This document shows, one piece after another, positions 6,757-12,132 of a stretch of 12,132 nt of DNA. Positions within the stretch are counted from its first letter, which is position 1. Each line of letters begins with the position of its first letter. The stretch lies in assembly GCA_016200155.1 (NCBI GenBank), contig JACQFG010000012.1, positions 1 through 12,132 of the forward strand. The letters are read 5' to 3'. The notes below the pieces were generated by a model, which saw nothing but the letters and a program-made list of their open reading frames with translations, ran no database searches and had not been told where the DNA came from. The position numbers and the translations under genes were made by a program. This DNA is from Planctomycetota bacterium. Its GTDB lineage: Bacteria; Planctomycetota; Planctomycetia; Gemmatales; Gemmataceae.

Positions 6757-7169
6757 TCCTCTGGTTGGCGAAACGGAGACTTTCTCATTCCGGTGTTTTG
6801 AGGGCGGACAGTTGCGCTCGTAGGCGTTCAGGTGGCCATTTGAGCAGTACCCACAAGCCAATGTCTTCTGCCGGCTGACGCCTCGTTGCCGAGCGTGCCG
6901 GCTTATCGAGCCGTGTGGGCCAACGTTGATGATGAAGGCACTGGCAATCCGTTGCCGAGACGCTACCATGTCCATGGTGAACAGGCTGGGCCATAAGCGG
7001 TGTTGTAACCTTATTCCAGCTGTTCACCTCCTCTTTGTCCACTCCTACTGGCTCAAAACCGTCGATCTGAGAAAGTCTCGGGAATTCCTCAAGAAAATCG
7101 CCGCAACCAATTTTAATCAAGTCAGTTACGCTTACAGAAGGAATTCTCGCATGGGGAACTCCCGGGAAG
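6757..7169. other. Convergent low-GC spacer, no convincing gene
   Basis: This stretch lies between the element downstream of the HEAT-repeat gene and the 3' end of rarD. Bases 7001-7140 contain 62 G+C of 140 (44%), against 41 of 60 in a sampled mtnA line (10921-10980). Open frames exist on both strands: minus 6785-7213, which would run into the rarD 3' end, and plus 6926-7273. Neither has a good ribosome binding site or a recognisable domain. The minus frame has some protein-like stretches (DLIKIGCGDFLEEFPRL; LWVLLKWPPERLRAQLSALK), so a decayed or acquired gene fragment is possible. A 6-bp dyad ACCATG-TC-CATGGT lies at 6965-6978. I call no gene here. Confidence 0.6.
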
Positions 7170-8069
7170 TCAATCAGCGTGCTGGGGATTCCCGGCCTCT
7201 TTCGCACGTCCATAGCGCAGATACGAATCGATCGAGAATATCAGGAGTGCCGTCCATACCAGGGCATAATTGAACCAGCCGCCGCGGACCGACTCGCCGA
7301 ACAGCCATATCGCCAGCAAAAACTGCACGCTCGGCGCGATGTACTGCATGAACCCGAGCATCGAGAACGGCAAACGCCGGGCGGCCTGGCCGAAGCACAG
7401 CAGCGGGATCGCCGTCACGATGCCGCTCAGCGACAGTTTGAACGTCAGTTCGACGTCGTCAAGCTCACCGCGTTCCACATAGGCGAACACCAGGTAGCCG
7501 AGCGCGATCGGCAGCAGCACGATCGTCTCGACCGTCAGGCCGACCAGGCCGTCGACCGGGACTTGCTTGCGGATCAAGCCGTAAGCCGCGAAGGAGACGG
7601 CCAGCGCGATCGCCAGCCACGGGAACTCGCCGGCCGTCCACGTCAGTCCGCACACGCCGGCGAAGGCAAACGCAATCGCCAGTTGCTGCAACGGCCTCAT
7701 CCGCTCGCCGAAGATCAGCAGCGCCAGCACGATGCTCACCAAGGGCAAGATGAAGTAGCCGAGACTCGCTTGCACGATCATCTGATAGTAGACGCCGAGG
7801 ATATACATCAGCCAGTTGTACGCAACGAGCAGCGCCGAGATCGCCAATGGCCCGACGATCTTCGGGTTGAGCAGGCTGCGGATCATTTCGGGCCAGCGTT
7901 TGGTGATGGTGAGCACGATTGCAAGAAAGACGGCCGACCAGCAGATGCGATGGGCGAGAATGTCGAGCGGCCCGACCCGGCCGAGCCAGTGAAAGTAGAT
8001 CGGCACCAGCCCCCACCAGAGGTATGCCGCCAGTCCGGGCAAAAATCCTTCGCGCGTCGCGTTCTGCAA
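7170..8069 (-). CDS. rarD: EamA family transporter RarD
   Basis: RarD belongs to the drug/metabolite transporter superfamily and sits in the inner membrane with about ten helices; its substrate is unknown (E. coli rarD is annotated as a chloramphenicol-sensitivity protein). Family marks include GLAAYLWWGLVPIYF, ILAHRICWS, NWLMYILGV, QASLGYFILPLVSI, FGERM, LIRKQVPVDGLVGLTVET and the end FGQAARRLPFSMLGFMQYIAPSVQFLLA. An ATG at 8114 would add a 15-residue polar leader with almost no ribosome binding site. A TTG at 8069 has GGAG seven bases upstream and leaves eight residues before the first helix, as in E. coli RarD, so 8069 was chosen (299 residues). The gene is divergent from the cyclo-ligase gene at 8177. 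Confidence 0.9.
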   Translation of the reverse strand: MQNATREGFLPGLAAYLWWGLVPIYFHWLGRVGPLDILAHRICWSAVFLAIVLTITKRWPEMIRSLLNPKIVGPLAISALLVAYNWLMYILGVYYQMIVQASLGYFILPLVSIVLALLIFGERMRPLQQLAIAFAFAGVCGLTWTAGEFPWLAIALAVSFAAYGLIRKQVPVDGLVGLTVETIVLLPIALGYLVFAYVERGELDDVELTFKLSLSGIVTAIPLLCFGQAARRLPFSMLGFMQYIAPSVQFLLAIWLFGESVRGGWFNYALVWTALLIFSIDSYLRYGRAKEAGNPQHAD

Positions 8070-8176
8070 GCGGATGCTCCGTCGAGGAAGATGGCATTGA
8101 TATAGGCGAGACATTCCTGTGCGGCGACGCTATCAATGACAGGGATCGCTCCTCAACTTTGAGCGCAGGTGTGCGA

Positions 8177-8791
8177 ATGCCGGATTTCTCGTTCGACGAT
8201 ACGCCGGAACGCAAGAAGATGCTCCGCGAGCAAGCCCACGCCAATCGCAACGCCCAGGAGAACAAGGACGAGCTGAGCCGTGACATCTGCGCGAAGTTCG
8301 TCGGCCTGCCGGAGTACGTCCGTGCGAGGACAGTGATGTACTACATCGACGTCCGCAGCGAGGTGCGGACCCGCCATGACTTGCCCACCGCCTTGACCCA
8401 GGGCAAGAAGATCATCGTCCCGTGGTGCAATGACAAGGGAGAGCTGGAACTCTTTCATCTCGAAAGCATGGACGAGCTGGCCATCGGCATGTACAAGATT
8501 CTCGAACCGAAGCAGGAACTGCGCGGTCTGCCGGCGAAGCAAGTCGATGCGAAAGACCTCGACCTGATCATGGTCCCCGGCGTCGCGTTCGATCGCAGCG
8601 GGGCTCGCATGGGCCACGGCAAGGGCTATTACGACAAGCTACTGCAGCACGCCCGGCTCGACGCTCCGCTGGTCGCGCTCGCCTTCGAATGCCAGCTCTT
8701 CCCGGAGATCCCGACGGCGCCGCACGATGTCTTCATGGACCGCATCATCACGGAGCGCGCGGTTTACCAGGGTAAAGGCCGCGCTGGATAG
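8177..8791 (+). CDS. 5-formyltetrahydrofolate cyclo-ligase
   Basis: This enzyme (5-FCL, MTHFS; also called Fau/YgfA) uses ATP to convert 5-formyl-THF to 5,10-methenyl-THF in the cytoplasm, returning stored folate to the C1 pool. The 204-residue length is normal. The N-terminal helix ERKKMLREQAHANRN (11-25) matches the family start. The catalytic/ATP-binding block is MVPGVAFDRSGARMGHGKGY (132-151) followed by YDKLL, and FECQLFPEIPTAPHDVFMDRIITE is the usual C-terminal motif. The frame is open upstream, but that part is antisense to rarD; the ATG at 8177 has an AGG-containing site about eight bases upstream and fits the family. It heads the plus-strand run, 7 bases before the zinc-ribbon gene. 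Confidence 0.95.
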   Translation: MPDFSFDDTPERKKMLREQAHANRNAQENKDELSRDICAKFVGLPEYVRARTVMYYIDVRSEVRTRHDLPTALTQGKKIIVPWCNDKGELELFHLESMDELAIGMYKILEPKQELRGLPAKQVDAKDLDLIMVPGVAFDRSGARMGHGKGYYDKLLQHARLDAPLVALAFECQLFPEIPTAPHDVFMDRIITERAVYQGKGRAG

Positions 8792-8798
8792 TCATGCC

Positions 8799-9425
8799 AT
8801 GCCGATTCCACTCGTATGCCCCGGATGCAAGCAGAAACTGAGCGCTCCCGAGGGATCGTCGGGCCAGCGCATTCGTTGTCCCAAATGCAAGTCGGTGATT
8901 GCCGTCCCGGAGGAGGAGCTGGTAACGCCGGAGGAGGAACAGGTTGAACCGGATGAGTCGGTCGGCGCCTTCGACATCACGCCAGCCGGGTCGTTGAAGC
9001 CGCTCGCCGAAAAGCCGCGTCACGCCGACGCCGACGATGACGGCGGCGGCTACGGCCTGGACGAGGGCGACGCCGAGGAACGCCGACGCCGCAATCGCCA
9101 GCTGGAGCGCGACCGGCACGACGATGCGGACGTTCGCGAAATCACGCGCCGCCGCTCCACCCAGGAACATCGCGGCGTGCTCGTCATGGTGCTCGGCATC
9201 CTGGCCCTCTTCATGAGCGGCTGCGCCTTGATCGGCTTCATTCTCGCGATCGTCACGCTGAACATGGCCAACGAGGATCTGCCCAAGATGGAGCGCGGCG
9301 TCATGGATCCGACCGGCTACGGCATGACGATGGCCGGCAAGGTATGCGCCTATGTCGCCGTGTTCTTCGGTTTCATCAGTATCATCGTGACGATCGCGAG
9401 CTGCGTTGCCCGGGCCCGCATTTGA
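8799..9425 (+). CDS. Zinc-ribbon protein with C-terminal two-helix membrane domain
   Basis: A 208-residue protein. Residues 1-36 form a zinc ribbon (C7-P-G-C10 and C27-P-K-C30) of the MJ0042-like type common at planctomycete N-termini. An acidic linker follows (PEEELVTPEEEQVEPDE, about 37-53; DADDDGGG, 77-84), then a strongly charged Arg/Asp/Glu stretch (about 89-122). Two hydrophobic segments, about 127-154 and 180-203, resemble a DUF4190-like membrane domain, which would leave the ribbon cytoplasmic. The function is unknown. The ATG at 8799 was chosen because it places the first CxxC at the usual distance from the start. It lies 7 bases after the cyclo-ligase stop and 15 bases before fhcD, so it is probably cotranscribed with two C1 genes. 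Confidence 0.85.
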   Translation: MPIPLVCPGCKQKLSAPEGSSGQRIRCPKCKSVIAVPEEELVTPEEEQVEPDESVGAFDITPAGSLKPLAEKPRHADADDDGGGYGLDEGDAEERRRRNRQLERDRHDDADVREITRRRSTQEHRGVLVMVLGILALFMSGCALIGFILAIVTLNMANEDLPKMERGVMDPTGYGMTMAGKVCAYVAVFFGFISIIVTIASCVARARI

Positions 9426-9440
9426 CCTTCGGAGGGCCGT

Positions 9441-10352
9441 ATGGACCATTCCCACCGCGCCGAGATCGACGACACCTATGCCGAGGCCTTCCGCAGCATT
9501 TACGCGGAAGTTCTGATCACGGCACGCGACCGCGTTTGGCTCGATCACGCCGTCAACGCTGCGACCGGCAATGCTTCGAGCAGCATCCTGTGTGATTGCG
9601 AAGCGGGGGTCGATCGCTATGTTGACGCGACACCCGATGGCCGGCCCGGCGCCGTCGTGCAGTTCCACGTGCCGCGCTTTCACAAGGATCGCGCCGCCCG
9701 GCTCGAGCGATCGCTGCTGGTCCGCATCAGTCAGAACGTGCTGACCTGCCCAACGACCGCGTGCTTCAACCTGCTCGACGAGCCGACCTTCTTCAAACTT
9801 GGCCGCAAAATCGCATTCTTTGGTGACGGCTGGCAGTTCCGTGATGTTCGTTTTGGCCGCAAGGTGTGGGTGATCCCGATCCTGAGCGGCGAGTTCGTGC
9901 TGGATCGCCGCTTCGGCTATCGCGACGGCCTGATGGGCGGCAACCTGTGGTTCATGGGCGCGACCGCCGACGCCGCGCTGCTGGCCGCCGAACGAGCACG
10001 GAACGCGGCGCTGGAAGTCCCGGGCGTCATCCTGCCATTCCCCGGCGGCGTCGCATCGAGCGGTTCGAAAGCAGGGAGTCGCTACAAGTTCTCGATCGCC
10101 AGCACCTTTGAGGCGTTCTGCCCGACGCTGCGCGACAAGCTCGGCGGCGCTTCGAAGGTCCCCGCCGGCGTCGTGGCGATCCAGGAGATCATCATCAACG
10201 GCCGCGACCTGCCGACGATCGCTCAGGCAACCCAGGCAGCGATCGCAGCATCGGTCGAGACTCCGGGCCTGGTCAAGATCTCGGCGGGCAACTACGGTGG
10301 CCGGCTCGGCAAGAGCTTCGTCTATCTGCACCCAGAGCGGCAACCGGTTTAG
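9441..10352 (+). CDS. fhcD: Formylmethanofuran--tetrahydromethanopterin N-formyltransferase
   Basis: FhcD (Ftr in archaea) moves a formyl group between methanofuran and tetrahydromethanopterin. In bacteria it is a subunit of the Fhc formyltransferase/hydrolase complex that turns formyl-H4MPT into formate during formaldehyde oxidation. The 303-residue length matches Ftr. Conserved blocks in order are IDDTYAEAF (9-17), VLITARD, AATGNASSSILCDCEAGVDRY (about 40-60), TPDGRPG (64-70), FFGDGWQ (126-132), KVWVIPILSGEFVLD (141-155), GGNLWFM (166-172), PFPGGVASSGSKAGSRYKFS (199-218), FCPTLRDKL, EIIINGRD and the end VKISAGNYGGRLGKSFVYLH. GGAGGG four bases upstream supports the start. The other Fhc subunits (A, B, C) are not in the window. 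Its presence fits a planctomycete or a methylotrophic proteobacterium. Confidence 0.96.
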   Translation: MDHSHRAEIDDTYAEAFRSIYAEVLITARDRVWLDHAVNAATGNASSSILCDCEAGVDRYVDATPDGRPGAVVQFHVPRFHKDRAARLERSLLVRISQNVLTCPTTACFNLLDEPTFFKLGRKIAFFGDGWQFRDVRFGRKVWVIPILSGEFVLDRRFGYRDGLMGGNLWFMGATADAALLAAERARNAALEVPGVILPFPGGVASSGSKAGSRYKFSIASTFEAFCPTLRDKLGGASKVPAGVVAIQEIIINGRDLPTIAQATQAAIAASVETPGLVKISAGNYGGRLGKSFVYLHPERQPV

Positions 10353-10369
10353 CGCTCGGCCATCGCTTC

Positions 10370-10428
10370 GTAGCGTGGACTTCAGGCCACGCGGTAGTAC
10401 GTCGCGCGTGGACTGAAGTCCACGCTAC
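10370..10428. repeat. REPIN-like inverted repeat, element 3
   Basis: The arms 10370-10393 and 10405-10428 (24 nt each) match as reverse complements at 23 positions around an 11-nt centre. The right arm holds a perfect hairpin CGTGGACT-GA-AGTCCACG (10407-10424); the left holds the same hairpin with one change. It starts 17 bases after the fhcD stop and ends 5 bases before the mtnA Shine-Dalgarno sequence, so it would be transcribed between the two reading frames. Confidence 0.88.
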
Positions 10429-10447
10429 AGCACAAGGAGGGCGCAAC

Positions 10448-11494
10448 ATGAAACCGCTGCCGCGAACGGTGCAATGGATCGGCGACCTGCCGGGCCACGT
10501 GCGGCTGATCGATCAGACGCTGCTGCCGACGCAGGTTGCCTATCGCGATTGCAAAACCGTCGAGGAAGTCTGGGAAGCGATCCGCACCCTGCGCGTGCGC
10601 GGCGCCCCGGCCATCGGCGTGGCGGCCGCGATGGGCGTCGTCGTCGGCATCCAGTCGCACACCGATCCGGCCAACTATGGCAAGCGTCTGAAGGAAGTCG
10701 CGGACTATCTGCGCACGAGTCGGCCGACCGCGGTCAATCTCTTCTGGGCGATCGAGCGGATGGAGAAGAAGGCGTCAGAGCCTGAAGCGTTAGTGAAGGG
10801 CGTGACGCGCGTACTTTTGGCGGAGGCCCTCGCCATCGAAGAGGAAGACCGCCGGATGTGCCGGGCGATTGGCCGCATCGGCGCCGATCTCGTGCAGGAA
10901 GGGCAGGGCATCCTCACTCACTGTAACGCCGGCGGCCTGGCCACCGCGGAATATGGCACCGCGCTCGCCGTGATGTACACGGCGCTGGAGCAAGGCAAGC
11001 AGTTTCGCGTTTTTGCCGATGAGACGAGGCCGCTGCTGCAAGGCGCTCGCCTCACTGCCTGGGAACTGCAGCAAGCCGGCATCGACGTCACGCTGATCTG
11101 CGACAACATGGCGGCCCAGGTCATGCGCGAGGGCAAGATTCAGCTGGTCGTGGTCGGCGCCGATCGCATTGCCGCCAACGGCGACACGGCCAACAAGATC
11201 GGCACCTATGGCGTCGCGGTTCTGGCTCGCGCTCATGGCATCCCGTTCTACGTCGCCGCCCCGTCGAGCACGTTCGATCTGGCCATCAAGGACGGCAGCC
11301 AGATTCCGATCGAACAGCGCGACCCGCGCGAGATCACGGAAGGACTCGGCAAGGTCGTCGCCCCCGCCGGCGTGCGTGTCTACAACCCGGCATTCGATGT
11401 GACGCCCGCCGAGTTGATCGCGGGCATCATCACGGAAAAAGGGCTGATTCAGCCGGTAAACGAGGCAGCGATACGAGCGCTGCTGGAGGGGTAA
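10448..11494 (+). CDS. mtnA: S-methyl-5-thioribose-1-phosphate isomerase
   Basis: MtnA isomerises 5-methylthioribose-1-phosphate to 5-methylthioribulose-1-phosphate in the methionine salvage pathway, in the cytoplasm. It belongs to the eIF2B-alpha-related isomerase family, and 348 residues is the usual length. Visible motifs are RGAPAIGVAAA (51-61), ILTHCNAGGLATAEYGTA (155-172) with the catalytic cysteine C159, DETRPLLQGARLTAWEL (191-207), and VVGADRIAANGDTANKIGTY (235-254) with the catalytic aspartate D239. These equal Cys160 and Asp240 of the B. subtilis enzyme. AAGGAGGG six bases upstream gives a very strong start. It follows fhcD by 95 bases with element 3 in between. No other mtn gene is in the window. 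Confidence 0.97.
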   Translation: MKPLPRTVQWIGDLPGHVRLIDQTLLPTQVAYRDCKTVEEVWEAIRTLRVRGAPAIGVAAAMGVVVGIQSHTDPANYGKRLKEVADYLRTSRPTAVNLFWAIERMEKKASEPEALVKGVTRVLLAEALAIEEEDRRMCRAIGRIGADLVQEGQGILTHCNAGGLATAEYGTALAVMYTALEQGKQFRVFADETRPLLQGARLTAWELQQAGIDVTLICDNMAAQVMREGKIQLVVVGADRIAANGDTANKIGTYGVAVLARAHGIPFYVAAPSSTFDLAIKDGSQIPIEQRDPREITEGLGKVVAPAGVRVYNPAFDVTPAELIAGIITEKGLIQPVNEAAIRALLEG

Positions 11495-11499
11495 TTCAT

Positions 11500-11559
11500 G
11501 AAGCCCCAGGGTGAGGTACTCCGAACCCTGGGGGTCGGAGTACCTCATCCGCCGGCTTC
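11500..11559. repeat. 60-bp palindrome after mtnA, with alternative pairing (possible terminator)
   Basis: Folded about its centre (11529/11530), 25 of 30 positions pair (one G.U): GAAGCC/GGCTTC at the ends, a three-base mismatch, then 16 continuous pairs (11509-11524 with 11535-11550), one mismatch and CCC/GGG. A second hairpin competes: CCCCAGGGT (11504-11512) is the exact reverse complement of ACCCTGGGG (11525-11533). The element begins 5 bases after the mtnA stop and may end the transcript, but no strong U-run follows (TTGAAAAACG). Confidence 0.85.
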
Positions 11560-11573
11560 CTTGAAAAACGCCG

Positions 11574-11601
11574 TTGACGGTCCATCAACGAGTTGTACAA
11601 C
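11574..11601 (+). promoter_or_regulatory. Putative sigma70-type promoter of the Rieske gene
   Basis: TTGACG (11574-11579) and TACAAC (11596-11601) are separated by 16 bases and match the sigma70 consensus at 5/6 and 4/6 positions. The transcript would start near 11608, about 43 bases before the ATG. The hexamers overlap two dyads: CGTTGA...TCAACG (11572-11590) and the perfect palindrome GTTGTACAAC (11592-11601). Sequence inspection only. Confidence 0.35.
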
Positions 11602-11605
11602 AGCT

Positions 11606-11623
11606 TTGTGAATCGTTTCACAA
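11606..11623. promoter_or_regulatory. CRP/FNR-type operator upstream of the Rieske gene
   Basis: TTGTGAATCGTTTCACAA is a perfect inverted repeat with the TGTGA-N6-TCACA spacing of CRP-family sites. It lies 27 bases before the Rieske start codon and just downstream of the putative -10 box. At that position a bound regulator would be expected to repress rather than activate. The identity of the regulator is inferred from the motif only. Confidence 0.5.
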
Positions 11624-11650
11624 TCCCACAAATGCCATGGGTTTCGTCAT

Positions 11651-12132
11651 ATGGCCGAGCCAAATCAACCTGCTGATCCGGCTCCCGCACCTGCGCCCGC
11701 TTCGCCCGCGCCAGCTGCCATTGCTCCCGGTGCGCCCCCGGAAAAGCCGCCGGCGCCTCCCAAGCCGGTCGCGCAGACGCCGGGGGAGCCGACGCGCCGC
11801 AACTTCCTCGTCAGCCTCTCGATCAGCACCGTGCTGGCCCTGTTTGGTTCATGGTTCGCCGCGGCGTGGACGACTTTCACGCTGTCGATGATCGGCATGA
11901 CGCTCGGCTCCGTTCGCTTCATGTTCCCCAACGTCCTCTCCGAGCCGCCCAGCAGCTTCAAGGCCGGCGATGCTTCCGGCTACGAGGAAAACAAGGTCGA
12001 CGACCGGTTCAAGGAAATTGGCGCCTGGGTCATCCGCGCCAAGGATGACCGCGGCCGCGATATCATCTATGCCCTGAGCACGACCTGCACGCACCTCGGC
12101 TGCACGCCGAACTGGCTCGAAGGCGAGAAGAA
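11651..12132 (+). CDS. Rieske iron-sulfur protein of a bc-type complex (3' truncated)
   Basis: The first 160 residues of a Rieske [2Fe-2S] subunit (QcrA/PetA-like) of a cytochrome bc1/b6f-type quinol oxidase. Residues 1-47 are a Pro/Ala-rich extension (18 Pro, 13 Ala). A Tat motif follows (T48-R49-R50-N51-F52-L53), then a hydrophobic helix (about 54-73) that anchors the protein. The Rieske domain begins near residue 120 (FKEIGAWVIRA), and the first cluster-binding box C-T-H-L-G-C is at 146-151; the second box (CxCHGS) lies beyond the window. The cluster domain should face the periplasm. The ATG at 11651 is the only in-frame start before the Tat motif; its Shine-Dalgarno sequence is poor. It lies 156 bases after mtnA with its own putative promoter, so it probably starts a new operon, with cytochrome b expected next. 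Confidence 0.93.
   Translation, partial: MAEPNQPADPAPAPAPASPAPAAIAPGAPPEKPPAPPKPVAQTPGEPTRRNFLVSLSISTVLALFGSWFAAAWTTFTLSMIGMTLGSVRFMFPNVLSEPPSSFKAGDASGYEENKVDDRFKEIGAWVIRAKDDRGRDIIYALSTTCTHLGCTPNWLEGEK

Noticed and set aside
7080..7196. Four GGGAATTCC-like sites near the rarD 3' end
   Set aside because: The matches are loose, one lies in coding sequence, and the spacing is irregular; probably coincidence in a mixed-composition stretch.
6926..7273. 115-residue plus-strand frame in the convergent spacer
   Set aside because: No ribosome binding site or domain, and it overlaps the 3' end of rarD in antisense.
8147..8165. Small dyad (CGCTC...GAGCG, also CTCAACTTTGAG) ahead of the cyclo-ligase gene
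   Set aside because: Five-base arms in a GC-rich genome are expected by chance, and no promoter aligns with it.
8748..10343. 531-residue open frame on the minus strand across the zinc-ribbon gene and fhcD
   Set aside because: It is antisense to two clearly supported genes, and its composition (Ala/Arg/His/Asp-rich, no domain) is typical of a GC-codon shadow.

Overview
The window is GC-rich, about 60-70% G+C in most genes, and carries thirteen protein-coding genes; the first and last run off the ends. I see no tRNA, rRNA, CRISPR array or transposase gene. It most likely comes from a planctomycete (Planctomycetota, possibly Pirellulales-like). The reasons are a bacterial formylmethanofuran:H4MPT formyltransferase (FhcD), a short CPxC...CPxC zinc-ribbon protein with a membrane tail, a Rieske protein with a Pro/Ala-rich extension before its Tat motif, several lineage-type hypothetical proteins, and palindromic repeats between genes. 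This assignment is inference from gene content; no marker RNA gene is present.

Layout. Bases 1-879 (+) hold the end of a TIGR01777-type SDR epimerase. It converges with a six-gene minus-strand run (5155 down to 882), probably one operon. In transcription order this encodes a secreted hypothetical protein, a small hypothetical protein, PurM (purine biosynthesis), a pair of hypothetical proteins of lower GC, and a sulfite-oxidase-type molybdopterin enzyme. A 369-bp divergent spacer (5156-5524) with two large palindromes separates this run from a membrane-anchored HEAT-repeat protein (5525-6649, +). A 520-bp convergent spacer (6650-7169) then holds another palindrome and a low-GC stretch with no convincing gene. 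RarD (minus, 7170-8069) is divergent from a plus-strand run: 5-formyltetrahydrofolate cyclo-ligase, the zinc-ribbon membrane protein, FhcD, MtnA (methionine salvage) and the start of a Rieske iron-sulfur protein.

Function. The right half has a one-carbon/sulfur theme: folate C1 (cyclo-ligase), tetrahydromethanopterin C1 (FhcD) and the methylthio salvage pathway (MtnA). It is followed by an electron-transport operon that starts with the Rieske subunit. On the left, PurM and the sulfite oxidase look like housekeeping enzymes sharing a transcript with uncharacterised planctomycete-type proteins.

The most notable non-coding signals are five palindromic elements (5358-5435, 5473-5504, 6695-6756, 10370-10428, 11500-11559) and a perfect CRP/FNR-type dyad (TGTGA-N6-TCACA) at 11607-11622, just upstream of the Rieske gene and downstream of a plausible sigma70-type promoter. 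I found no clearly new multi-gene system. The best candidates for something undescribed are the hypothetical pair at 2071-2948, the palindrome families, and the dyad-controlled Rieske promoter.
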